5,562 nt of DNA from an uncultured Dysgonomonas sp. (GTDB lineage: Bacteria; Bacteroidota; Bacteroidia; Bacteroidales; Dysgonomonadaceae). The first letter of the stretch is position 1, and each line of letters starts with the position of its first letter. The notes beneath the pieces were generated by a model. The model was not told where the DNA came from. It saw only the letters and a program-made list of their open reading frames with translations, and ran no database searches. Shown piece after piece: positions 1-5,562 of the stretch. A program made the translations under genes and the position numbers. The stretch covers positions 1 through 5,562 of the forward strand of contig CALYRA010000117.1 of assembly GCA_945292135.1 (NCBI GenBank), read 5' to 3'.

Positions 1-308
1 GTTTTTATTTTTGTTTTCTGATCTGTTGTTTCAAATGATAATTGGGAGTGGCTTTCACTTATGATTTCATCATTTTGTTCATTACTTGGATATGCAACCT
101 CTATTAATTGGGCTTCACTTCTTCGTAATGAAACTTCATAATCCATTATTTTATATTTAATTGGATCTTTTAAGGGAGCATTTAATATCACCGTAATGGT
201 CTTCCCTTTAATAAAACCCATTTCAAGAATGCGCTTGCGAAATGCGCCGCTACCGTTTACCTTTACAATAATACCGGTTTCGCCGGTCTTCAGTTCAGAT
301 AGTAACAT
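1..308 (-). CDS. feoB: Ferrous iron transport protein, FeoA domain (N-terminus, probably FeoA-FeoB fusion), partial
   Basis: The reading frame runs from an ATG at 308-306 leftward off the window edge, giving 102 complete codons with no stop. An in-frame TAA lies four codons upstream (320-318), so this ATG is the first possible one. Residues 1 to about 72 look like a FeoA SH3-like domain. They open with MLLSELKTGETGIIVKV, then GAFRKRILEMGFIKGK, then PLKDPIKYKIMDYEVSLRR. FeoA domains regulate or assist FeoB, the inner-membrane GTP-dependent Fe(II) transporter. The frame continues past the domain into a polar Ser/Glu/Asn/Gln-rich stretch (about residues 73-102) ending in a Lys/Thr-rich run. A stand-alone FeoA of about 75-80 residues would have stopped there. 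In many Bacteroidetes FeoA is fused ahead of the FeoB G domain, and such a linker fits that; the fusion is inferred because the G1 motif lies outside the window. No Shine-Dalgarno sequence is visible. The gene is co-directional with the lut operon but separated from it by over 600 bp and a terminator-like hairpin. Confidence 0.85.
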   Translation of the reverse strand, partial: MLLSELKTGETGIIVKVNGSGAFRKRILEMGFIKGKTITVILNAPLKDPIKYKIMDYEVSLRRSEAQLIEVAYPSNEQNDEIISESHSQLSFETTDQKTKIK

Positions 309-874
309 AGAGTATTAAACATTTTTAATTGGAGTACAAAGATGCATCTTTTTATTAGATATTTATCATTTTTCAAGCGTTATTTAGAATGGTTATAAAA
401 TATTATCGAAAGATTAATTAGTTTATGCCTGCTCAACAATTTTTTATAATAAACAAGACGCAGCTATAATCTCAATTGAACTTAAAAGGCATTGAATAAA
501 GAAAATAAAGATGTTTATAAACAGATTACTAATAAATCTGAGCTGATATAATATGATAATCTTGATTTATATGTATTGTTTTTAAAACCTTTTTTAATTG
601 GATATCAAGATTCAGAGATTTTTTTCTAATGAAAATTTGCAAGCACTTTATCAGCCAATATGTGAAAAAATGATAAAAAACGTTTTGGTTTATAACAATA
701 TAGGATTGTTTAATATGAAAATGAAATATCGGAAAATGTCTCAAAAGAGATAATGCAAAATCCTATAATATCAGAAGGAGTGTAATAATAAGAAAAATAG
801 AGATCGACTCGGATTAAAACTTATATTTCGTTATGCTTTATATGATCTCAAAAAAATGAAAGAGACCAAAGAAA
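309..874. other. Long gene-free interval between lutC and feoAB
   Basis: This interval of about 565 bp has no intact gene on either strand that I can support. It holds the feoAB leader with its palindrome (335-354), strongly A/T-rich sequence from about 355 to 480, and the possible decayed plus-strand coding remnant from 483 onward. No tRNA, insertion-sequence ends, direct repeats or riboswitch-like structure were recognised. It is long for a gap between co-directional genes in a bacterial genome, which fits decay of a former gene. Confidence 0.6.
338..351. promoter_or_regulatory. Perfect 14-bp palindrome upstream of feoAB, candidate operator
   Basis: AAAGATGCATCTTT reads the same on both strands. 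With one mismatched pair (337/352) the symmetry extends to TA/TA at 335-354. It ends 29 bp before the feoAB start codon and overlaps the minus-strand motif CATCTTTG (344-337), which resembles the Bacteroidetes -7 element TAnnTTTG with its first base wrong. This position suits a repressor site for an iron-responsive regulator. The sequence is not a recognisable classical Fur box, so the regulator is unknown. A 14-bp palindrome can also arise by chance in A/T-rich DNA, though the GATGCATC core is less A/T-rich than its surroundings. Confidence 0.35.
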
Positions 875-882
875 GGGCTTAA
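483..882 (+). pseudogene. Possible decayed coding sequence, unidentified
   Basis: No intact gene lies between feoAB and lutC, but the plus strand has consecutive stretches that read like protein. In the frame beginning at 486 the translation is KALNKENKDVYKQITNKSEL, then a TAA at 549, then 25 residues including LDLYVLFLKPFLIGYQDSE, up to a TAA at 627. From 598 a second frame (+1) overlaps and continues FFSNENLQALYQPICEKM and onward to a TAA at 751. After another TAA at 766 the same frame reads 37 more codons (RDRLGLKLIFRYALYDLKK and flanks) to a final TAA at 880. The residue mix is not the Lys/Asn/Ile-only text expected from random A/T-rich DNA, and one +1 shift plus three stops would join the pieces. 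I recognise no family. The overlapping minus-strand frame at 529-744 looks like the mirror of this stretch. The whole could still be non-coding A/T-rich DNA. Confidence 0.3.
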
Positions 883-905
883 CCTTTTTTATAAAGTATA
901 AGCCC
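875..905 (-). terminator. Probable intrinsic terminator of the lctP-lutABC operon
   Basis: GGGCTTA (875-881) and TAAGCCC (899-905) form a 7-bp stem. An inner CTTT/AAAG stem (884-887 with 893-896) lies beyond a 2x2 mismatch, leaving a 5-nt loop. Read on the minus strand, the hairpin starts 27 nt past the lutC stop codon and is followed by TTTCTTTGG, a broken T-tract. The position directly after the last gene of the operon supports a role as its terminator. The tract is not a pure T run, so termination may be partial. The hairpin would also lie at the 3' end of the suspected plus-strand remnant, but there it lacks a following T-tract. Confidence 0.6.
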
Positions 906-932
906 CATCTGATATTTCAGAAATACATATAA

Positions 933-1514
933 TTAACGAAGTATTATCATAACGCCTTTAGCTCCATGTGCTCCTACCACAAGCGCTTGCTCAATATCAG
1001 CTGTTTTGGAAGGTCCTGATATAAAAACACCGAATCCTTTATCCCCAAATTGAATTTTCTTATATGCTTCATGCATATTATTTACTAAATTCTTTTTGTC
1101 TAAAACGATTACAAGATATTCGGATATAAAATAAACGACCTTTTGCTTTACGTTCTGAGGAATCCATACGCAACCATTTTCGGCAACCCCTATTTCACCC
1201 TGAATAATACCAAGATCTGTACCATTCAACTCGTGAGGATCGCCAATGTCGTCCGGATTGATCGTCGCGATTGTAATATCGGGCAAATTGCTGGCTATGA
1301 CTTTAGCATCAGGATAAGAACTTTTAATTACCTCGTTTATATCCTCGCCCGGTTGAAGAATTATGGCATTACCACCTACCGTTTTACTGATTTCGATAAA
1401 TTGTTTTTCAATATCAGGATATTGAATACCATTAATACTATCTATATCGGGCATATCGTATTTTGCTCGTATATTTCGTTTTATATTATCTAATATGGCT
1501 TGTTTACTGCTCAT
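933..1514 (-). CDS. lutC: Lactate utilization protein C (LUD domain)
   Basis: A 193-residue protein of the LutC/YkgG family, with a single LUD (DUF162) domain over most of its length. Clear signatures are GEIGVAENGCVWIP at residues 106-119 and the C-terminal ISGPSKTADIEQALVVGAHG at 165-184. The second is the family hallmark, with the usual GAHGP appearing here as GAHGA. LutC is the small cytosolic subunit of the LutABC system, which oxidises L-lactate to pyruvate; its exact role within the complex is not settled. It carries no cysteine cluster, so it probably does not hold an iron-sulfur centre. Its length is near that of other LutC proteins if a short N-terminus is allowed. The start at MSSKQAILDNI matches the usual helical N-terminus. 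It begins 32 bp after the lutB stop and is the last gene of the operon, with a terminator-like hairpin behind it. No Shine-Dalgarno sequence is seen, as is common in Bacteroidetes. Confidence 0.93.
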   Translation of the reverse strand: MSSKQAILDNIKRNIRAKYDMPDIDSINGIQYPDIEKQFIEISKTVGGNAIILQPGEDINEVIKSSYPDAKVIASNLPDITIATINPDDIGDPHELNGTDLGIIQGEIGVAENGCVWIPQNVKQKVVYFISEYLVIVLDKKNLVNNMHEAYKKIQFGDKGFGVFISGPSKTADIEQALVVGAHGAKGVMIILR

Positions 1515-1546
1515 GATTTTTTGTCTTTAGATTTTAATACGTACTA

Positions 1547-2932
1547 TTAAGCATTATTCCGCATTTTTTGAATTTTACCTTTCTTCCACATCGAGGTAAA
1601 TGATTCACTTGCAAATTTAGGCAACTCGCGACCCTTACCCCAATCGTTCAGACCATTATAGATAAGGAAACGTGGCATATGATTTACAATAGGAGCCATT
1701 TTCAGCGAAAAGTTATATAAACCCGGATGTTTGAATAAGAATTTGAGACCACCGGACATGATTTTCTTCAAAGAATTGGCTTTACCGAATGAATCAAGAT
1801 TTTGTCTCCAACGATATATTTGATCGGCAAGATCAATTTTAGCGGGACAAACATTATTACATGAGTAGCAAAGAGTACAAGCTGAAACGTTATCAAAATA
1901 TTTCTCCGGCGATTTTAACATACCGAGATTAACGCCTACCGGTCCCGGTATAAAATACGTGTAAGAATAACCTCCACTACGACGATATACAGGGCATGTA
2001 TTCATACATGCTCCACAACGAATACATTTTAACATTTGGATATGTTCATCATTGCCCAGTATTTCACTGCGTCCATTATCTACCAGAACAATGTGCATTT
2101 CACCGTTTTTTATAGGTTTTCGGAAATGTGAAGTATAAGTTGTAGAAGGTTGTCCGGTTGCCGAACGAGCCAATAATCGAGTATAAACGCTCAAAGCTTT
2201 ATGATTCGGAATAATCTTTTCTATACCCATTGATACAATATGTACTTTTGGTAAAGAAGTCCCCATATCAGCATTTCCCTCATTAGTACATACGACTACG
2301 TCACCCGTTTCGGCGATACCGAAGTTACATCCTGTCATACCCACGTCTGCTGTCAAGAATTCATTTCTGAGGTGCGCGCGCGCCGCTCTGGTGAGATAAG
2401 TCGGATCACTATTATCTTTTTCAGTATGAAGTTTTTCTTCAAACAGTTTACCTACTTCTTGTCGTTTAAGATGTATAGCAGGCATTACAATGTGACTTGG
2501 GGGTTGATTCATTAGCTGCAAAATACGTTCCCCGAGATCACTTTCTACTACATCTATGCCTTTTGATTCCAAATAAGGATTGAGATGACATTCTTCTGTA
2601 AGCATCGACTTACTTTTTACGAGTTTTTTAGTCTTGTGCTTCTCAAGTATTTTATAGACAATTTCGTTATGCTCCAGAGCGTCTTTTGCCCAATGTACGA
2701 CAATACCATTAGCCTCAGCATTTTTAGAAAATTGTTCAATATATTCATCTAAATGACTTACTGTATGCATCTTTATTTTGCTTGCCGTATCACGCAATTG
2801 TTCCCATTCCGGAATAAGCATTGCCATTCTGTCACGTTTCTCGCGAACGAACCAAAGAGTTTCGTTATGCCACTGTTCCTGTTCTTTGTTGGCTATAAAG
2901 CGGTCAGCCGCTATAGTATGTTTGGTGCTCAT
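1547..2932 (-). CDS. lutB: Lactate utilization iron-sulfur protein B
   Basis: A 461-residue LutB/YkgF protein, close to the family's usual length of about 470. The N-terminal two-thirds is a LUD domain with VKSKSMLTEE (105-114), DLGERILQL (132-140), TGCNFGIAETGDVV (200-213), TNEGNADM (216-223) and VDNGRSEIL (284-292). A ferredoxin-type module follows with two 4Fe-4S cluster motifs. The first has Cys303, 306, 309 and 313 in CIRCGACMNTCP; the second has Cys352, 355, 358 and 362 in CTLCYSCNNVCP. A C-terminal LutB-type tail runs from about 385 to the end, including HPGLYNFSLKMAP (402-414). All eight ligands are present, so the protein should be functional. In the Lut system it is thought to pass electrons from lactate oxidation onward; it is cytosolic with no signal peptide. 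Its ATG overlaps the lutA stop codon in an ATGA arrangement, which suggests translational coupling. No Shine-Dalgarno sequence is evident. Confidence 0.97.
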   Translation of the reverse strand: MSTKHTIAADRFIANKEQEQWHNETLWFVREKRDRMAMLIPEWEQLRDTASKIKMHTVSHLDEYIEQFSKNAEANGIVVHWAKDALEHNEIVYKILEKHKTKKLVKSKSMLTEECHLNPYLESKGIDVVESDLGERILQLMNQPPSHIVMPAIHLKRQEVGKLFEEKLHTEKDNSDPTYLTRAARAHLRNEFLTADVGMTGCNFGIAETGDVVVCTNEGNADMGTSLPKVHIVSMGIEKIIPNHKALSVYTRLLARSATGQPSTTYTSHFRKPIKNGEMHIVLVDNGRSEILGNDEHIQMLKCIRCGACMNTCPVYRRSGGYSYTYFIPGPVGVNLGMLKSPEKYFDNVSACTLCYSCNNVCPAKIDLADQIYRWRQNLDSFGKANSLKKIMSGGLKFLFKHPGLYNFSLKMAPIVNHMPRFLIYNGLNDWGKGRELPKFASESFTSMWKKGKIQKMRNNA

Positions 2933-3669
2933 AATCCTGAAGCTAAAATTTGTACGGCATGAATAAACTTAATAGGGAGTTTCTCCCTTCCCACGATTCC
3001 TTGCATATGCATCATACAAGAACTGTCGGCTCCGGTAATGTATTCGGCTCCGGTTGCAATGTGATTTTTCAATTTGTCTTGTCCCATACATACCGAAACG
3101 GAAGTTTCTTCGATCGAAAACATTCCTCCAAATCCGCAGCATTCATCAACTTTTTGAGGTTCGAAAACTTCTACACCATCAATTAACGAAAGAAGGTTTT
3201 TAATCTTTGAATATTTCGGAATATTTAATTCGCTGGCGGATGAAAGATGTAATTCCCTCACGCCGTGACAACTATTGTGTATACTAACTTTATGGGGAAA
3301 CTTGCCGGGAAGTTTATTTACTTTTATAATATCATGCAAAAACTCGCAAACATCATATATTTTTCCACTCGTTTGGCACAAATGTCCTTCCTTTTCGAGT
3401 AATATTGGATGGTTTTCTTTTACAAATGCAGCGCAACTGGCAGAAGGAGCCACCACATAATCATATTTCTCGAATAGCTTATCAAAGATTTTAGCCAAAG
3501 GAATAGCCTTGTCTTCAAAACCTCCGTTTGCCATCGGCTGACCGCAACATGTCTGATCTACCGGATAGTCAATATCCAATCCTAAATGATATAGCAACTT
3601 GTAAGTTGCTACACCAACTTCCGGATAAATGGCATTGACATAGCATGGAATAAATAATCCTACTTTCAT
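2929..3669 (-). CDS. lutA: Lactate utilization protein A (CCG-domain iron-sulfur protein)
   Basis: A 246-residue LutA/YkgE protein, the normal length for the family. It has two cysteine-rich CCG domains, like those of GlpC and heterodisulfide reductase subunit B. The first uses Cys9, Cys41-Cys42-Gly43 (in QTCCGQP) and Cys79 (in PSASC). The second uses Cys134 (in HNSCHG), Cys177-Cys178-Gly179 (in DECCGFGGMFS) and Cys218 (in GADSSC). The final CxxC of the generic CCG motif appears as SxSC/DSSC, which matches what I recall of E. coli YkgE, so it is not damage. The protein works with LutB and LutC in the cytosol to oxidise L-lactate to pyruvate. It starts 34 bp after the lctP stop and overlaps lutB by 4 bp. 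The MKVGLFIPC start is the usual one because it places the first conserved cysteine at residue 9. Confidence 0.96.
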   Translation of the reverse strand: MKVGLFIPCYVNAIYPEVGVATYKLLYHLGLDIDYPVDQTCCGQPMANGGFEDKAIPLAKIFDKLFEKYDYVVAPSASCAAFVKENHPILLEKEGHLCQTSGKIYDVCEFLHDIIKVNKLPGKFPHKVSIHNSCHGVRELHLSSASELNIPKYSKIKNLLSLIDGVEVFEPQKVDECCGFGGMFSIEETSVSVCMGQDKLKNHIATGAEYITGADSSCMMHMQGIVGREKLPIKFIHAVQILASGL

Positions 3670-3703
3670 TTTGATGATATTTTATTATGTTGATCGTAAT
3701 TTT

Positions 3704-5329
3704 TTAGAATATAACAGTTCCCATTATTTTTGGAACAAAGTAGACCATCAATCCGGCTACAACAATATATATCAAAGCATAAGGAAGAGCTTTCTTCATA
3801 ATCTCGCCTTCTTTGCCTTGTTGCCCGCAAGCTGATGTTGCGACAGCTATACTTTGAGGCGAAATAATTTTACCACCGGTAGCCCCGGCAGTATTAGCTC
3901 CGGCTAGCCAACTTGGATCTGCGTTAATAGACCCTGCAACTGATGATTGCAATTTTCCGAATAGAATATTTGATGATGTGTCGCTACCAGTAAGGAAGGT
4001 ACCTAAACAACCTATTGTAGGGGCGAATAATGGATAGAACGAACCTGTTGCGAAAGCAAGTGCAGTTCCCAATGTACCAATCATTCCGGCAAAATCCATA
4101 ATTGAAGACATTGCTATTAATGAACATACGGTTATTATAGTTTTCTTTTGTTGTATCACTACACGTCCCAATACTTTAAATATTTCACCTATTTTGCCAC
4201 CTTGTATCAAACCTCCAACTACCGAACCAATAAATAAGATTACTCCGGCATCTATAAGCCATGATATCTTAATAGTATGTGGTAATTTATTTCCTGTGAC
4301 AGTATCAAGAATATCGAAACTAAAAACGGATGTTAAAATCGGTGCAAGAATACTTCGGAATGGTAACAAAGGACTTGTTAGTATGACTAAAATAAGAATC
4401 AGACCATATACTCTCCAAGCTTTTATAATATCAGACATATTATGTTTTGGCGAATTAGCTTTCAATTCCTTATCTTCTTTTTTCTCGGTTATTTTAGCAT
4501 ATATAACGATTGCTATAATAGATGCTATGCTACCTAAAATGGCAGGAGTTTCAGCGCCCATATATTTAGCAGCTATAAATTGAGATATAAGAGACACAAT
4601 TCCTACAACTAAACTCAAAACAATATGTTTTGGTATAGCTTTTGCCCTTGGATCAGTCATGTATACCAATATAAATGGAATCAATATCATAAGTGGGGAT
4701 AACTGTATTACAACTTGCGTACTTAATGTTTGTACATCTTGTAATCCTGCTTGTTCCGCCAGCACTTTCACCGGAGTACCTACAGCGCCAAATCCTGTGG
4801 CTACGCTATTAGCTATAAGACTGGCTACGGCGGAAAATACAGGTTTAAATCCTAAGCTGATAAGAATTGCGGCAGGAATAGCGACTGCAGTACCAAATCC
4901 CGCCATACCTTCAAGTAATCCTCCAAACCCCCATGTCAATAAAAGAACCTGAATACATTTATTGGAAGAAATTGATGAGAATTGTTGTTTTATAATTTCC
5001 ATTTTGCCCGTATGGACTAATATATTATAGCTGAATATAGCCATTATGATAATGATAAGAATCGGGAATATAGCTTTAAGTATACCATATACGACGGTTA
5101 ATCCTGCATCGCCAATAGGAAAATTACACGTAAGCAAGGCTATAGCAATAGAAGCTATTAAAGTAATTACAGCACTTTTGTCTCCTGACATTTTGAGAAA
5201 TCCCATTAAGATAATCAAAAGTAATACTGGTACGGCTGCAAGCAATATCGGTAAGGCTTTCTGTAATATATGCCACCATTCGATAGTCATTATCTGGGTC
5301 TGTAGCAATGTACTTAATAGAGTATTCAT
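3704..5329 (-). CDS. lctP: L-lactate permease (LctP family)
   Basis: A 541-residue, very hydrophobic protein of the lactate permease (LctP/LldP/LutP) family, with roughly 12-14 membrane segments, which is near the usual size. Family signatures are EGMAGFGTAVAIPAA (140-154), GFGAVGTPV (179-187), WLIDAGVILFIGS (357-369), GTFLTGSDTSSNILFGKLQ (443-461) and ANTAGATGGKIISPQSIAVA (478-497). A charged cytoplasmic loop lies near 279-300 (TEKKEDKELK). Members import L-lactate, and often D-lactate or glycolate, with protons across the inner membrane. Placement directly before lutABC makes lactate the likely substrate here. It is the first gene of the operon, so the operon promoter should lie in 5330-5480. 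The start is uncertain: ATG at 5329 gives a 13-residue hydrophobic lead, while Met14 (MTIEWWHILQKALP) at 5290 would also leave a complete permease. Neither has a Shine-Dalgarno sequence. Confidence 0.96.
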   Translation of the reverse strand: MNTLLSTLLQTQIMTIEWWHILQKALPILLAAVPVLLLIILMGFLKMSGDKSAVITLIASIAIALLTCNFPIGDAGLTVVYGILKAIFPILIIIIMAIFSYNILVHTGKMEIIKQQFSSISSNKCIQVLLLTWGFGGLLEGMAGFGTAVAIPAAILISLGFKPVFSAVASLIANSVATGFGAVGTPVKVLAEQAGLQDVQTLSTQVVIQLSPLMILIPFILVYMTDPRAKAIPKHIVLSLVVGIVSLISQFIAAKYMGAETPAILGSIASIIAIVIYAKITEKKEDKELKANSPKHNMSDIIKAWRVYGLILILVILTSPLLPFRSILAPILTSVFSFDILDTVTGNKLPHTIKISWLIDAGVILFIGSVVGGLIQGGKIGEIFKVLGRVVIQQKKTIITVCSLIAMSSIMDFAGMIGTLGTALAFATGSFYPLFAPTIGCLGTFLTGSDTSSNILFGKLQSSVAGSINADPSWLAGANTAGATGGKIISPQSIAVATSACGQQGKEGEIMKKALPYALIYIVVAGLMVYFVPKIMGTVIF

Positions 5330-5480
5330 GATATAAATATTTGGTTAGATTTCGGGTTTATTTATTTTAAAGTAAATAAAAAATATTAAAATATCAAAGA
5401 TTTTATATAATAATATTTTATAAATTACTTTACTGATAATATCGTCGTTGACCTTTGGTTGATTAGTATAATTTAAGCAA
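5330..5480 (-). promoter_or_regulatory. Leader region of the lctP-lutABC operon
   Basis: This non-coding stretch lies between the upstream terminator hairpin and lctP and must hold the operon promoter, since the next gene probably ends just upstream. It is extremely A/T-rich from 5357 to 5430. Two inverted repeats are visible: TTTATTT/AAATAAA (5361-5367 and 5374-5380, 6-bp gap) and AAAATATTA/TAATATTTT (5380-5388 and 5411-5419). Both are pure A/T and could be chance; either could serve as an operator. I do not see a GntR-type LutR/LldR site. Confidence 0.4.
5395..5402 (-). promoter_or_regulatory. Weak candidate -7 element for the lctP-lutABC operon
   Basis: AATCTTTG on the minus strand matches five of the six fixed bases of the Bacteroidetes -7 element TAnnTTTG. 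It lies 65 bp upstream of the lctP start in a strongly A/T-rich leader. I see no convincing -33 TTTG at the usual distance, so this is a weak call. The heptamer ATCTTTG also occurs in the feoAB leader (337-343). Confidence 0.25.
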
Positions 5481-5506
5481 AGCAGACATGAATTCTCATG
5501 TCTGCT
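5481..5506 (-). terminator. Perfect 11-bp hairpin, probable terminator of the upstream gene
   Basis: AGCAGACATGA (5481-5491) and TCATGTCTGCT (5496-5506) are exact complements around a 4-nt loop, giving a strong stem. On the minus strand it begins 20 nt after the stop codon of the gene entering from the right edge and is followed by TTGCTTAAAT, a weak T-tract. On the plus strand it is followed by CTGTTGGTTTT, but no plus-strand gene ends here. It therefore most likely ends the upstream transcript and insulates the lut operon from it. Confidence 0.7.
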
Positions 5507-5526
5507 CTGTTGGTTTTCATAAATAT

Positions 5527-5562
5527 TTATTTACCATAAAAAGCTTTAAGATACATATTCTT
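5527..5562 (-). CDS. C-terminal end of an unidentified upstream gene, partial
   Basis: Reading the minus strand from the right edge gives KNMYLKAFYGK followed by TAA at 5529-5527. A gene end here is supported mainly by the strong terminator-like hairpin that starts 20 nt downstream. The short tail, with alternating aromatic and basic residues, looks like a real protein C-terminus, but eleven residues are too few to name a family. The other two minus frames also reach stops: RICILKLFMVNKYL ending at 5517, and EYVS ending sooner. The frame choice is therefore likely but not certain. Confidence 0.5.
   Translation of the reverse strand, partial: KNMYLKAFYGK

Noticed and set aside
529..744. Minus-strand open frame of 71 codons in the gene-free interval
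   Set aside because: The translation is rich in Ile, His, Phe and Tyr with no recognisable domain, and it is largely the mirror of the plus-strand segments that look more protein-like. It also lacks a ribosome-binding site.
1534..1550. Small inverted repeat TTAATA/TATTAA between lutB and lutC
   Set aside because: Six A/T pairs around a 5-nt loop, overlapping the lutB stop codon, are too weak for a terminator or processing site and likely by chance.
2929..3669. Apparent loss of the first cysteine of the final CxxC in both LutA CCG domains
   Set aside because: PSASC and ADSSC match the form I recall for the LutA/YkgE subfamily (E. coli YkgE has PAGSC and ADVSC), so this is normal rather than degeneration.
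4194..4583. Plus-strand open frame of 129 codons inside lctP
   Set aside because: It lies wholly opposite a well-supported permease gene, and its translation reads as the antisense of membrane segments with no family resemblance. The other plus-strand frames inside lutA, lutB, lutC and lctP were rejected for the same reason.
5448..5472. TTGACC and TATAAT on the plus strand resembling a sigma-70 promoter
   Set aside because: The spacing is only 13 bp, no plus-strand gene follows, and Bacteroidetes promoters do not use this consensus.

Overview
This is an A+T-rich window from what is most likely a member of the Bacteroidetes (probably Bacteroidales). The reasons are the FeoA-like domain with a C-terminal extension at the left edge, which fits the FeoA-FeoB fusion usual in that group; the lack of clear Shine-Dalgarno sequences before the genes; and the A/T-rich leaders. 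The assignment rests on recognition, not on a search.

All firmly identified genes are on the minus strand, so transcription runs from right to left. At the right edge (5527-5562) is probably the last dozen codons of an unidentified gene, followed by a perfect 11-bp hairpin (5481-5506) that probably ends its transcript. After an A/T-rich leader comes a compact four-gene cassette. It holds an L-lactate permease (lctP/lutP, 3704-5329) and the three-subunit LutABC lactate-oxidation system: lutA 2929-3669, lutB 1547-2932 and lutC 933-1514. The intergenic gaps are 34 bp, a 4-bp overlap and 32 bp, which is operon spacing. A hairpin with a T-rich tail at 875-905 lies just past lutC and probably ends the operon.

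The cassette forms a complete uptake-and-oxidation module. LctP brings in lactate, and the iron-sulfur proteins LutA and LutB act with LutC to oxidise it to pyruvate. The final electron acceptor cannot be read from this window, and no lutR/lldR-type regulator is present.

Left of the operon, 309-874 holds no intact gene. It does contain a plus-strand stretch (about 483-882) that reads like a decayed coding sequence with stops and a frame change. At the far left is the 5' end of a ferrous-iron uptake gene (FeoA domain, probably feoB fusion, 1-308). A perfect 14-bp palindrome (338-351) sits about 30 bp upstream of its start and overlaps a promoter-like motif.

I see no tRNA or rRNA gene, CRISPR array, insertion sequence or obviously new system. 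The lut operon is well known in type; the less explained parts are the gene-free stretch and the palindrome before feoAB.
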